Shown here piece after piece: positions 18,887 to 28,295 of a stretch of DNA of 37,286 nt. The notes beneath the pieces were generated by a model. It ran no database searches. It was not told the origin of the DNA and saw only the letters and a program-made list of their open reading frames with translations. The DNA lies in the NCBI RefSeq assembly GCF_000816495.1, contig NZ_JXBK01000001.1:1686065-1723350 (forward strand), written 5' to 3'. Position 1 is the stretch's first letter. The number at the start of each line of letters is the position of its first letter. Source of the DNA: Acinetobacter harbinensis (lineage in GTDB: Bacteria; Pseudomonadota; Gammaproteobacteria; Pseudomonadales; Moraxellaceae). A program made the position numbers and the translations under genes.

Positions 18887-18913
18887 TTTTTAGCAAGATT
18901 AAAAAGGTAAACT

Positions 18914-20041
18914 ATGAGCTTAGAACTCGAAGGATTGTTGAAAGTAATTTCAGATGAAGCTCCTTGTGGAATAGATTGTTCTTTTTCCAATGAGTTTTAT
19001 GCCATTAAAAAAGCCAGAATCCAAGATGATCCCTTATTAGAACAAGGCGATTGGGTTGCTGAACCCAAGCAAGCGGATTGGGCATTTGTTAGTAGTCAAT
19101 CGATTGAGCTATTAACTGAAAAAACCAAAGATATTCGTTTATATGGTTGGTTACTTGAAGCTTGGTCAAATCTGTATGGTTTTGAGGGTATTGCCAAAGG
19201 ACTTGAGTTAACCCAGCAAAGCTTAACTGAGTTTTGGATGTTATTACATCCAGAAATTGCCGAAGATGATTTAGATCAGCGCTTAGGTTTGTTACAAGGA
19301 TTGATTAATCAACTTCCTGTATTAATTAAAAAAACAGCCATTACCAATACAGCCATCTCCTACTCTTTAATAGATTATGAGGCTTTATTACATCAACAAA
19401 ACTTACGCCGTAAACATACTGAAGATTATGATGATGTACCGACAAATACATCATTAGAGCAATTTGAACAAGAGCTATTTAACACCTCTAAATCGTTCCA
19501 ATATAAAAACTATCAAGCGTTTTTAGAGATTTTAAAACAGTGGAATATTTTAAGAGAAGTGTTGGATGGCTTGATGGGTGTTGATGCTCCCAGTTTTGCT
19601 GCCATAGAATCGCAATTAGAGTCGCTTCATAGCAATTTAAAGAAAATATATAAGACTGAGGCTTTTGGTTTACAGCCTGCTATGGCTACAGCAGATAGCG
19701 TAGATGAAAAATCTGCGGCAGATCAGCAAACATCAACGCAGCTTACTGAGCATATAGCGGTTGCTGCATCTGCAATCAATCAACCGTTTCAGCCACACAT
19801 ACAAAGTCACGTGGCCAACCGTGAACAAGCCATGCAGGTTCTACAAGAGATTAGTGATTATTTTCAACTCAATGAGCCGCATAGTCCAGTCAGCTATATG
19901 CTACAAAAAACAATTAAATGGAGTCAGATGCCACTACATGAATGGTTAGCACAGGTCATTAAGCATGAAGATCCTTTAGAAGCGGTGCATGAAATTTTGG
20001 GTGTACAAAGAAATACGAATGACACATATAACGATGGGTAA
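18914..20041 (+). CDS. tssA: TssA-type ImpA-domain T6SS protein
   Basis: A 375-residue protein with an N-terminal ImpA_N domain (about 8-125: SDEAPCGIDCSF, a QADWAFVSSQSIELL stretch, then WLLEAWSNLYGFEGIAKGL). A variable middle precedes a C-terminal helical region (QVLQEISDYFQLNEPHSPVSYML) of the kind that oligomerises in TssA. TssA proteins prime the baseplate and tail polymerisation. A ribosome binding site AAAAGGT precedes the ATG, and tssK starts 5 bp after the stop. Confidence 0.92.
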   Translation: MSLELEGLLKVISDEAPCGIDCSFSNEFYAIKKARIQDDPLLEQGDWVAEPKQADWAFVSSQSIELLTEKTKDIRLYGWLLEAWSNLYGFEGIAKGLELTQQSLTEFWMLLHPEIAEDDLDQRLGLLQGLINQLPVLIKKTAITNTAISYSLIDYEALLHQQNLRRKHTEDYDDVPTNTSLEQFEQELFNTSKSFQYKNYQAFLEILKQWNILREVLDGLMGVDAPSFAAIESQLESLHSNLKKIYKTEAFGLQPAMATADSVDEKSAADQQTSTQLTEHIAVAASAINQPFQPHIQSHVANREQAMQVLQEISDYFQLNEPHSPVSYMLQKTIKWSQMPLHEWLAQVIKHEDPLEAVHEILGVQRNTNDTYNDG

Positions 20042-20046
20042 ATGAG

Positions 20047-21411
20047 ATGTTTAAAGCAGAAAAGATTCTTTGGGGTGAAGGTTTATTTTTACGTCCACAA
20101 CATTTTCAATTACAAGATGCCTATCATGAACAGCGTTTAAATCACACGATTCGCTCGACTATTCCATTTGCATATGGAATTCAGTCCATTCAATTTGATG
20201 AAATTCAATTAAATAATCATGTACTGGCTTTAGAGCACGTAGAAATGCTTTGGCAAGATGGTGATATCTACCAAGCACCGGCACGTGATTTATTGCCGCA
20301 GCCGATTCAATTGGATGATTTAAATTTACGCGGTGAAATGACGGTTTATTTAGCTTTGCCGATTATTCAAGCCAATAAAAAAAATGTCTCTTTTGAACAA
20401 AGTTCACAGCCAAGTCGCTATCACTCACATCTTGTTGAAACGCATGATTTGTTCACCGATGCCACTGCCGCAGATATTACTTTATTAAGACGCCGTGCTG
20501 AGTTTAAATTATTTGAATCACATCAGGAACCTGATCATCAATTAGATGGTTTTTTATATTTACCGGTGGCAAAAGTAAAACGCCAAAGTTCGGGTAATTT
20601 TGAATTAGACCGTAAGTTTATTCCGCCTATTTTGCATATTGAAGCCTGTGATACGTTGGTATCAAGTTTAAAGCGCACCTTAAATATCATTAAAGCCAAA
20701 ATTAAGGCCATTCAAAGCAATAGCCGTGAAAATGAACAGAAACTTATTGAGTTTCGTTCAGGTGACATCGTGTCTTTTTGGTTGGTTAATGCACTTAATA
20801 CCGCCTATACCAGTCTCAATCATTTACTACAATATCCGCAGATTCATCCAGAACGCTTATTCTTTGAATTACTGCGTTTAACTGGTTCATTGCTGACGTT
20901 CTCAACTGCCTATGAGGTTGATCAATTACCGCATTATCGACATCATCATTTACAAGACAGTTTTTCACAATTAGATATTATTTTGCGTGAATTACTCGAT
21001 ACCATTATTTCTAATCGTTATATGAGTATTGCTTTAAAAGAAGTGCGACCATCTTATTGGCTCGGTAGTTTAGAGTCGGAAAAAATCACACGAGATACGC
21101 GTTTATATATCGCCGTCTCAAGTGGCATGATGCAAACCCATGAACTGGTTCAATTGGTTCCGCTTCGCTTTAAAGTGGGTAACTCTGTTGATGTCGAGCA
21201 ACGTGTGGTTGCGGCTTTACCTGTGATTCCTTTACATCACTTAATGCAAGTTCCAACTGCAATTCCTGTGCGTTCAGGCGTAAGTTATTTTGAAATTGAA
21301 CCCAACAACGACTTGTATCAACGCATGCTTGAAGCAGAGTCGATTTGTATTTATATCCCTGCCGGTTTCCAAGATATCTCGGTTGAACTAATTGCCGTAA
21401 TGAACAGCTAA
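20047..21411 (+). CDS. tssK: TssK T6SS baseplate adaptor
   Basis: A 454-residue TssK (VasE/ImpJ) protein, opening with KILWGEGLFLRPQHFQLQD and containing DLNLRGEMTVYLALPI, a helical middle and the C-terminal neck/head part (YIAVSSGMMQTHELVQLVPLRFKVG). Trimers link the baseplate wedge to TssL and TssM at the membrane. Tightly packed between tssA and tssL (10-bp gap). Confidence 0.96.
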   Translation: MFKAEKILWGEGLFLRPQHFQLQDAYHEQRLNHTIRSTIPFAYGIQSIQFDEIQLNNHVLALEHVEMLWQDGDIYQAPARDLLPQPIQLDDLNLRGEMTVYLALPIIQANKKNVSFEQSSQPSRYHSHLVETHDLFTDATAADITLLRRRAEFKLFESHQEPDHQLDGFLYLPVAKVKRQSSGNFELDRKFIPPILHIEACDTLVSSLKRTLNIIKAKIKAIQSNSRENEQKLIEFRSGDIVSFWLVNALNTAYTSLNHLLQYPQIHPERLFFELLRLTGSLLTFSTAYEVDQLPHYRHHHLQDSFSQLDIILRELLDTIISNRYMSIALKEVRPSYWLGSLESEKITRDTRLYIAVSSGMMQTHELVQLVPLRFKVGNSVDVEQRVVAALPVIPLHHLMQVPTAIPVRSGVSYFEIEPNNDLYQRMLEAESICIYIPAGFQDISVELIAVMNS

Positions 21412-21421
21412 GAGACTTGAT

Positions 21422-22228
21422 ATGAATACACAAACGCACTCACCTTCACTCTTTGAGGATGGTCAAATTGGGGTTGGCGCCGTGTCCAACTCACATTTGG
21501 CCAAAGCGGGGTCATCAAGCAATTTGGTTGATTTATTGCATGATGGCTTCTACATTGTTTTTCTGTTAAAAAATCAATATATTCCGTCAAATGCAGAAGA
21601 ATTTCGTAGCAAGATTTTAAACTTATTGAATCGTTTTGAAAATCAAGCACGTAAATTACAGTTTTCAGCAGACGATATTGAAGATGCTAAATATGCTTAT
21701 TGTGCCCTAATTGATGAAACCATCATCACCCAACAATCTGCTGAGTTTTTTGATCTTCAAAATAATTGGATGATTAGTCCATTACAGTTAAGTTTATTCG
21801 GCTCGCAATTGGCTGGTTACCGCTTTTTTGAGATTTTAGAAGTACTACGTAGCCGTGGTAAAACACGCTTGGCTGCCTTAGAAGTTTTTCATTACTGTAT
21901 GCTGCTTGGTTTTCATGGAAAATTTCGACTGGAATCTACTGAAAATTTCAATCATTTGGTGGCACGTGTTGGTGATGAAATTGATTTCTTAAAAGGTAAA
22001 AAAGCCTCTTTTTCGCCGTTTGCAGCTTTGCCAGATCAAATTAAACATATTATTCACCGTGAATTGCCTTTCTTTTGGATTCTGATTTTTTTACTGATTT
22101 TTACGTTGTTAAGCTTTGTCGGTTTAAAGTTTATGCTGATCAATCAGAAAAATACGTCATTAGCTGACTATCAAAATGTGATTAGCTCGCCTGTTGAGCA
22201 AGCCTATATCACCATTCATCTACCTTAA
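21422..22228 (+). CDS. tssL: TssL (DotU-type) inner-membrane T6SS protein
   Basis: A 268-residue DotU/TssL protein: a cytoplasmic helical domain (LVDLLHDGFYIVFLLKNQ, then ALIDETIITQ, QLSLFGSQLAGYRFFEIL and FHYCMLLGFHGKF) and one C-terminal membrane helix (FFWILIFLLIFTLLSFVGLKF, about 220-240) with a short periplasmic tail. It lacks the peptidoglycan-binding extension of some TssL proteins, so wall anchoring must come from elsewhere, for example TagN. Partner of TssM and receptor for TssK. Confidence 0.95.
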   Translation: MNTQTHSPSLFEDGQIGVGAVSNSHLAKAGSSSNLVDLLHDGFYIVFLLKNQYIPSNAEEFRSKILNLLNRFENQARKLQFSADDIEDAKYAYCALIDETIITQQSAEFFDLQNNWMISPLQLSLFGSQLAGYRFFEILEVLRSRGKTRLAALEVFHYCMLLGFHGKFRLESTENFNHLVARVGDEIDFLKGKKASFSPFAALPDQIKHIIHRELPFFWILIFLLIFTLLSFVGLKFMLINQKNTSLADYQNVISSPVEQAYITIHLP

Positions 22229-22240
22229 GAAATTTTTAAA

Positions 22241-22882
22241 ATGGCCAATAAAAAACAAACGACTTTAAGAATATTGCCACCCACTAAAAAGGTAGCTCAT
22301 ACAGCAGTCATGTATGGAATTTTTGGCTTTTTTGCCGGTGCATTCATCAGTGCTCTTGGCAGTTATGTGTATTTTAACAATTTGAATACTACGCCTAATC
22401 CCATTGAAGCCAAAGCACTTGCCGCTCCTGCTAGCAATATTGAAACAGGCAGTTTGAGTCATCAAAACCCAACAGTTCAGGTAGCTGAAAAGCCTTTAGT
22501 GGTATCCGATGAGGTGACTAAAAATAATTCTGTACCGGATGATGAACATGCACTAGAGTTTCCTCAACCACAAGATGCAGACTTAGGTAAAGCTTTTATG
22601 CATCCGGCTCCATTAAAGCCAGCGGTTACTTCTACAAAACCTGCTGTAAGCAATCTTGTATCGCCGTCTTATGCTACAAAAAACAATACGGTTAAAACCA
22701 CAGTAAGGCCAAAGGCAACTACACCTGCGCTACCTTTATCCACACAAATTACTTCAACACCCGTTGTAAAAAGTGAAGTTCAAAAAAAGGAGATTGAGGT
22801 TGAAGATGCACCTCAGGCTTCTACAAAAATTGTGGTAACCAGAACACCTTTTGTGGTTAAAGAAACTGCTGTCACTCCATGA
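22241..22882 (+). CDS. Small T6SS-operon membrane protein, unknown function
   Basis: No known domain. The 213-residue product has a basic N-terminus, one membrane helix (about 25-47, YGIFGFFAGAFISALGSYVYF) and a long, probably periplasmic, disordered tail rich in Thr, Pro, Lys, Ala and Val. The tail lacks cysteines. It starts 12 bp after tssL and its stop overlaps the tagX start as ATGA, so it is translated with tagX and probably works with it, for example as a scaffold or periplasmic spacer. I believe Acinetobacter T6SS loci carry a poorly conserved gene here, but the identity is not secured by sequence. Confidence 0.75.
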   Translation: MANKKQTTLRILPPTKKVAHTAVMYGIFGFFAGAFISALGSYVYFNNLNTTPNPIEAKALAAPASNIETGSLSHQNPTVQVAEKPLVVSDEVTKNNSVPDDEHALEFPQPQDADLGKAFMHPAPLKPAVTSTKPAVSNLVSPSYATKNNTVKTTVRPKATTPALPLSTQITSTPVVKSEVQKKEIEVEDAPQASTKIVVTRTPFVVKETAVTP

Positions 22883-23835
22883 TTATTTTCATTCTGATAT
22901 GTTTTTTATCTTTGGCATGTGGACTGGCATTACTGTTTTTTTATGAGCTAAGAGTAAAAGTACAAACTTTTTTATTTGCGCTTATTCCTCAAAGTAAGAG
23001 ACAACTGAGTGTTGCAAAGCAATTTGCTGAACAACTCAATTATGCCGCTGCACCCGAACAGACTCAGTCGCATTGGCATTTACAGCAGTGGTGGATTTTA
23101 GTGTCTGGCTTCTTTTTGTTTGCCAGTATCTTAATGTTCACATTCACGCGACCCATTGATCCCACTAAAATTGAGGCTGATTATTTAAAAGAAGTGGATC
23201 CACAAATTTATGCGCTACTAGATGGACAAATACTCTCTCCTCCGCCAGAGGTAGAAGACGCTTTAATTGAAGAAGCAATTATTGCCGCCAGTAGCATTGA
23301 AGCTGCACAATCCAGTATTCAAGCTCAAGTCTTTAATCCGACTGCTCAAGAATTACCTCTGCAGCATGTGTCTGGTGATTTAGCATCGGCCGATCGTAAA
23401 TGGCAAAAAATGAATCCGCGCTATAAACAGCGTTTGCTCATGGTGTTTAAGATTATGCAGGAACGCCATGGCTATGAAATGGTGTTATTGGAAGGTTATC
23501 GTAGTCCTGAGCGACAAAATTCTTTAGCCACCAACAGTAATATTACCCGTGCCAAGGGTTTCCAAAGTTATCATCAATTTGGTTTGGCTGCAGATATTGC
23601 ATTTAAACGTAATAATAAAGTGGTGATTTCCGAACGAGATCCATGGGCCATGCAAGGTTATAAACTGTATGGTGAAGTTGCAGAATCAGTTGGCTTGACT
23701 TGGGGTGGACGTTGGAAATCTATTCAAGATTATGGTCATACTGAATATCGTATGGCGGGACTTAAAAAAACCGCTGAAATGGCAAATCAGTTAACTTCAG
23801 AAACTGAGCTATTAGCCAAAAATACGGGTTTTTAA
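22879..23835 (+). CDS. tagX: TagX, membrane-anchored peptidoglycan endopeptidase
   Basis: A 318-residue protein with two membrane helices (about 1-23 and 71-90), a linker, and a C-terminal VanY/M15-type peptidase domain. Metal ligands are visible: His232 and Asp239 in YHQFGLAAD and His287 in GHTEYR; the GYRSPERQ loop is also typical. In A. baumannii, TagX is an L,D-endopeptidase that opens the cell wall for T6SS assembly; that role is transferred from the family. It is the last gene of the rightward operon. All catalytic residues are present. Confidence 0.92.
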   Translation: MIIFILICFLSLACGLALLFFYELRVKVQTFLFALIPQSKRQLSVAKQFAEQLNYAAAPEQTQSHWHLQQWWILVSGFFLFASILMFTFTRPIDPTKIEADYLKEVDPQIYALLDGQILSPPPEVEDALIEEAIIAASSIEAAQSSIQAQVFNPTAQELPLQHVSGDLASADRKWQKMNPRYKQRLLMVFKIMQERHGYEMVLLEGYRSPERQNSLATNSNITRAKGFQSYHQFGLAADIAFKRNNKVVISERDPWAMQGYKLYGEVAESVGLTWGGRWKSIQDYGHTEYRMAGLKKTAEMANQLTSETELLAKNTGF

Positions 23836-23843
23836 TAGAAGGT

Positions 23844-23874
23844 AGCAACTGAGTATTTAAGTTGCTGCTTTTTT
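23844..23874 (+). terminator. Terminator after tagX
   Basis: AGCAACT (23844-23850) pairs with AGTTGCT (23860-23866), followed by GC and a run of Ts. It lies 8 bp after the tagX stop and 2 bp short of the end of the convergent esterase gene. The stem is only 7 bp. Confidence 0.6.
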
Positions 23875-23876
23875 GA

Positions 23877-24641
23877 TTAATTTAAGTATTGTTTTATTTT
23901 AGTCAGCACATCTTGGGTTTTTTCAGCATGTAACCAATGCCCTGCATTTTCGATAAGTTGAACTTTTGCATTTGGAAATTGCTTTTCAATGGCAATAAAA
24001 TGTTCTGCTTGACTAATATATGCAGAATTTCCACCACGCAGAAATAGAGCTTCTTTTTCCCAAGCTGAAATATCCTGCCAATGTAGAATATTTAAGTAGT
24101 GATTAAACAGTGCTTCTAGATTAAATAACCACTGCCCTTTATCAAAGGATTTCATTAAAAACTGAATCACCATTTCTTCGCTTATATAGTCACGCATAAT
24201 TTGGCTGGCATGTTGTCTAGTGACAACTTGTGCATTTTGTACAGCAAATAAAGCCTTAAAAATTTGCTCATGATGATTTTCAGTGTAGGAAAATGGTGCA
24301 ATATCTAAAACAACCAGTTTTTCTAATCGCTTACTGGCTAAACCAGTTAAATACATCGCAATTTTTCCGCCCATAGAATGTCCCACTACAGAAAACTGTT
24401 CAATATTGAGAAAATCTAAAGTTTCCAAAATATCTTGCGCCATGACCGCATAATTCATCTCGCTTGAATGTGCAGATTTTCCATGATTACGTAAATCTAT
24501 TTGAATGACTGTTTGTAAGTCATAAAACTCACGTGCAAGCATGCCCAGATTATTTAAACTTCCAAATAGTCCATGAATAAATACGAGAGGAACTTTTGCT
24601 GATTGATCTATATTTTGGTGAATTTGGTGGTTAAGGATCAT
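23877..24641 (-). CDS. ybfF: YbfF-like alpha/beta-hydrolase esterase
   Basis: A 254-residue alpha/beta hydrolase. The oxyanion-hole region IHGLFGSLNNLG, the nucleophile elbow GHSMGGK (Ser89) and the catalytic His in NAGHWLHAE (His235) are all seen; VVLDIAPFSY is characteristic of the YbfF group of small acyl esterases. Cytoplasmic; the substrate is not known. Transcribed convergently with the T6SS operon and unrelated to it. Confidence 0.88.
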   Translation of the reverse strand: MILNHQIHQNIDQSAKVPLVFIHGLFGSLNNLGMLAREFYDLQTVIQIDLRNHGKSAHSSEMNYAVMAQDILETLDFLNIEQFSVVGHSMGGKIAMYLTGLASKRLEKLVVLDIAPFSYTENHHEQIFKALFAVQNAQVVTRQHASQIMRDYISEEMVIQFLMKSFDKGQWLFNLEALFNHYLNILHWQDISAWEKEALFLRGGNSAYISQAEHFIAIEKQFPNAKVQLIENAGHWLHAEKTQDVLTKIKQYLN

Positions 24642-25293
24642 TGTTTTCTATTTTACTTTTGCTTAAATTCTCTTATTTTTATTTATAATTGGTATTTAAT
24701 CAATTGCCATTTTTAAAATATTTTTTTTGCTTAGGCTATTTTGCTGTGATGAGCATTAATAAAAGAGCGTCTATCTAATCTAGAGGATAAAAGCCCACCT
24801 TACAGACAACGAAATATTGATTTTTATCATTATTTAAATAAAACTTGAAAATATAAAGCTATATAAGTCACACGGCGCTGCCATTTTTAAATATTAGTTA
24901 TTTTAATTTTGAATTGTTTAACTAATTGATAAATATTATTTAAAAATATTTCATCTAGAGTTATTTGGGCGATTTTAATTGGGATTATCCCCTATTTAGC
25001 ATAGTAAATCTGATTTTTTCTTTATCGACCTTTGCTCAGGCTATTTTTCTTTATTACACTTCAACTCCACAACTCAATATGTACGGCGCCTTAACAATAA
25101 TACTTTGGACTTCTGCCCTATAAGTTTTAATGGTTTTTAGTTAAAACTAAATCTGTAGATGAATAGCCTATTGATATTTCATACTATACTCAAGCAAGTT
25201 GAGCTTTTATATTTTAGTTTCAACTTGTGATGATAATCAAATAGTAAAATATATAGTCAAATCATAAATTAAATATAAAAGAAGTACTCTAAA
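24642..25293. other. Long AT-rich intergenic region
   Basis: I see no gene or RNA here. Two copies of a 16-base motif, TTTGCTTAGGCTATTT (24726-24741) and TTTGCTCAGGCTATTT (25031-25046), lie within it; a third is at 29956-29971. Beyond the motif the copies do not resemble each other. Confidence 0.5.
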
Positions 25294-26048
25294 ATGCAAG
25301 ATTTAACACTTTCACCCGCTCCCCGCACTCAATGGCTTGGCGTAATTTTAGGCTGTCTTGCAAGAGTAGTATCGTGTATTGGAAATATGCACTCATTGGC
25401 AGTGTTATTCTTTTAATATTGTATTGTCTTTGCCGTCCATTAAAATGGGTTCGGCTGCAAAAAATTCTCATCTATATCTATGGTGGTTTTTCTATCGGTT
25501 TAGGCATCGCTATCATGATTTATTATCATATGGCTGGACAACCCGTTCCAATGATTATTGCGCCCCTGCTGGCATGGCTCGTCTTAAGAGTTATTTTTAG
25601 TTTAGAAACGCGCTATGCACTTTATCTGTTACCTGATTATGATGATCACAACGAAGAAAAACGCGCTCAACAATTTGACAGTAGTATACCTAGAGGTGAA
25701 TCTGCATGGAGTGGTGAAACTGAAGGCAAAGCATCTGAAATCAATACTGAAGGCTATTATATGAGCTGGAAGTTTTATCTAACTGGCGAAATTGCGATGG
25801 GTGGCCCCACTTACGGCGATGTAATATTTACCAATAAATGTGCATTGAGTTATGTTGGACCTTCAGTGGCTCTGTCTAATCATGGACGTTATGCAGCACT
25901 CACTCTACCCTCGCGTCAGCAATGGGGTTTATTACTGGTAGATCTAGAAAATAAAAAAGTCTATAACGCCAACGACAGCTACAATCTATGGGAAATAGAC
26001 CATATGGATGAAGAATATATTTATGGTCGTTACTCACCGTTGGATTAA
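25294..26048 (+). pseudogene. 5' part of a frameshifted membrane protein gene
   Basis: Two frames appear to belong together. ATG 25294, with AGAAG upstream, opens MQDLTLSPAPRTQW, but this frame ends after about 40 codons. From about 25338 a second frame continues as RNFRLSCKSS with three membrane helices (YALIGSVILLILYC, YGGFSIGLGIAIMIYY and IIAPLLAWLVLRVIF) and a soluble part ending YIYGRYSPLD. The switch coincides with an imperfect 5-bp tandem duplication (TGGCT then TGGCG, 25333-25342); removing one unit joins the frames. The open frame beginning at ATG 25332 is the only long one. No family recognised. A second break follows at 26042. Confidence 0.6.
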
Positions 26049-27118
26049 GAGTTTCAATTAAAGATCTTATTGAAGACAGCGAATGCCAAAATATGCGAGA
26101 AGATGATGGCTGGTGGTTTATCAATGATACAGACCATACACCGCTACCCCAATATGCTGCTGTCAGCTTTTTAAGTGATAACAAGCAACATAAAGCATTA
26201 TTTGTTCCTAATTTAGAGCCATTTCGCAGTAATCCATTTTTACGTTATTCGCCACCTTTATATCAACTATTAATTGATGATGTATTGCAGCCAGACTATC
26301 AAACACAGCAAGCAGAAGCATTCTGGGTTGATGGGAAAACTGCGCAAGAACAGGCACGTTTTCTAATATTAGGCAGCACTATACTCGATTTTATGCCGAA
26401 TGCTGATCTCAAGTTCTGTGCAGCTTCGCCTAGAAAGCATGGGTTAAATTGGCAACATTGCGTTCCCTATTTTTACTTTGACTGTTATAGCGGTAGTCAT
26501 AATGGCATCGCGCAATTTAAGTTTATCAAAGTACCGCGCTCGTATGATTGGGATGAAGCCATTACCACCAATCGTGGATATTTCCATCCCACTGACCAAG
26601 AAGTGACGTATTGGAATTTAGCACAGCAAGAGCAAAGTGAATCACGCCAACATACTCAGCAGTGTATAAGCATTGAAGTGGATTTAAGTCTATTGCTAAC
26701 GCATAGCATCCACCACATGCCTCTTTTACTTACTTCGCCAGCACATTGCTCAATTAAACTTATGAGTGAATCTAAGACGATTCAAGACGAACATCAAAGT
26801 TATGGTTGTTATCAGACTGTACTGCCGTGGGGCGAAAAAATAGAGCATTTAACCGCCGAATTTCAATGGTCGCCATGTGGGCGTTATTTGGCACTGCTTA
26901 AATGGCAAGAAGCCCCTGCTATTGCTAATCAAATTATTATTATTGATTTTAAGCAGCAAAAAATTCAGACAGTCACCGGATCATATGCGCTGGCGAGTTT
27001 TATTTGGTTAGATGAGCATAAACTTGAATTAACACATAAAATTGATTCAGAACAATATGAACATATTATATTGTTTGGTGCTGATTTTAATCAAGTTGTA
27101 GCGCAACCGCCTAGCTAA
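26042..27118 (+). pseudogene. 3' part of the same frameshifted gene
   Basis: The frame is open upstream of its first ATG (26093) back to 26042 and reads GLRVSIKDLIEDSECQNMREDDGWW, natural-looking protein that directly continues the preceding YGRYSPL if one G is restored in TTGGATTA near 26040-26046. Later parts look like beta-propeller or WD-type blades (WSPCGRYLALLKWQE, then NQIIIIDFKQQKIQTV), with many tryptophans. It ends with a stop at 27118. Together with the 5' part the repaired product would be about 606 residues: N-terminal membrane helices plus a large soluble domain. If the break is not real, a 341-residue protein from ATG 26093 is the alternative. Confidence 0.6.
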
Positions 27119-27127
27119 AGCCTTCAG

Positions 27128-27188
27128 TGAAAGCTCAGTGTGAAAAAATATTGGATGAAGCTGAGCTTTCATGGGTTTATGTACCCAT
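27128..27188. repeat. Two adjacent stem-loops downstream of the broken gene
   Basis: TGAAAGCTCAG (27128-27138) pairs with CTGAGCTTTCA (27161-27171) across 22 bases, and ATGGGT (27171-27176) pairs with ACCCAT (27183-27188). There is no U-run. They lie 10 bp after the stop at 27118 and 56 bp before the end of the convergent kinase gene, so they may be Rho-independent-like or protective 3' structures. Confidence 0.4.
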
Positions 27189-27243
27189 AAATAGACTTAT
27201 CCCGCTGACTATTTATCCGAACAGCACATATCAACATTGATAC

Positions 27244-27996
27244 TTATTCTGTAATAAAGTTTTTAAGTACTTTTTCTGCAAACCACCACGGTAATTGCTG
27301 AATCTCTGGATTCATTTTTAAAGTTTCGGCAGATTGAATCTCTGCAATGAAAGCTGCTTTTTCACCATTTGAAGAATTATCGAACAAATAACTACGATCA
27401 CTGGCATCGACGGCCTGCATCAATAAATCCATACTTCGATAATAACGTTCAATAATTTTTTGTTCCGGAACAGTGTGCCCGCCTATACTCACACGATATT
27501 TAACACGTGCAATATTAATCATCGGATCAACCGTTGAGACATAATACAAATAGGTTTTAAAGCCTTGTTGCTGTGCTTGCTGCAAAAATTCTACTTTAGA
27601 AATATGTGACATTACCGTTTCAAAAGTAAAACTAATTTTTAAAGCCAAGAACTCTAAGCGAATATAATCAATAATTCGTGCACAGAGATAGGAATCTATT
27701 TCGGATGCATCAAACTCAATCGTGCTGTCATCAACAAGAGAAGGTTCTAATCTAAGTAGTGGGCAATACTGATGATTGTCAGGGCGCGTTTTCTGCTTTA
27801 AAAATACAATTAAATTCTGGGCTTTTAAAGCAGAATGATAACTGGATAAATCCAATTGCCGATCAGCCCTTAAATGGCTTTCTAAATCATCCGCATTTAA
27901 ATAAGCCCCAATGTGATGGGGCAATAAATAATCTTTAACGGTACTTTTTCCAGAGCCATTTGGCCCCGCGAACATTCTTATTCTGGGTTGTGGCAT
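27244..27996 (-). CDS. Zeta-toxin-like P-loop kinase (COG4185-type)
   Basis: A 250-residue P-loop protein: Walker A GPNGSGKST at residues 11-19 follows directly on the first strand, then a NADD motif. SFTFETVMSHISKVEFL matches the zeta-toxin/COG4185 signature, and RVKYRVSIGGHTVPEQKIIERY is the typical RV..GGH..P...I..RY lid. Zeta toxins phosphorylate UDP-activated sugars and block wall synthesis; whether this one does is inference. The partner gene lies 4 bp upstream. All motif residues are intact. Confidence 0.85.
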   Translation of the reverse strand: MPQPRIRMFAGPNGSGKSTVKDYLLPHHIGAYLNADDLESHLRADRQLDLSSYHSALKAQNLIVFLKQKTRPDNHQYCPLLRLEPSLVDDSTIEFDASEIDSYLCARIIDYIRLEFLALKISFTFETVMSHISKVEFLQQAQQQGFKTYLYYVSTVDPMINIARVKYRVSIGGHTVPEQKIIERYYRSMDLLMQAVDASDRSYLFDNSSNGEKAAFIAEIQSAETLKMNPEIQQLPWWFAEKVLKNFITE

Positions 27997-28000
27997 TAAT

Positions 28001-28258
28001 TTACACGGCGGCCTGTTGTTTTCTTTGACGTTTTAGAACTGAAGGAAGATGAGCAGCACTGATATAGGCTGTTGATAAATCTTTAAGTACTGTTTCTTGT
28101 CCATTTTTCTCACGCTGTAACAGTTGCTGATCTTTAGCATAGACCACCGTTGCAACCGAACATGCTTTATCAAACGCATGACGAAACGCATATAGCGCAA
28201 GTTTAGGAATCATATCATCTTGATACTGATCCATTTTCATAATGGTATACGCTGTCAT
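28001..28258 (-). CDS. Putative antitoxin partner of the zeta-like kinase
   Basis: An 85-residue protein rich in Ala, Gln and Lys with no recognised domain; the end is basic (LKRQRKQQAAV). It lies 4 bp upstream of the kinase gene with a GGGAG ribosome binding site before its ATG, and forms a two-gene operon. Small gene first and kinase second is the usual toxin-antitoxin order, so I infer an antitoxin. It has no obvious DNA-binding motif. Confidence 0.65.
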   Translation of the reverse strand: MTAYTIMKMDQYQDDMIPKLALYAFRHAFDKACSVATVVYAKDQQLLQREKNGQETVLKDLSTAYISAAHLPSVLKRQRKQQAAV

Positions 28259-28295
28259 AGTAGCACTCCCATGAGCGACGGCTATATTTAACTCT

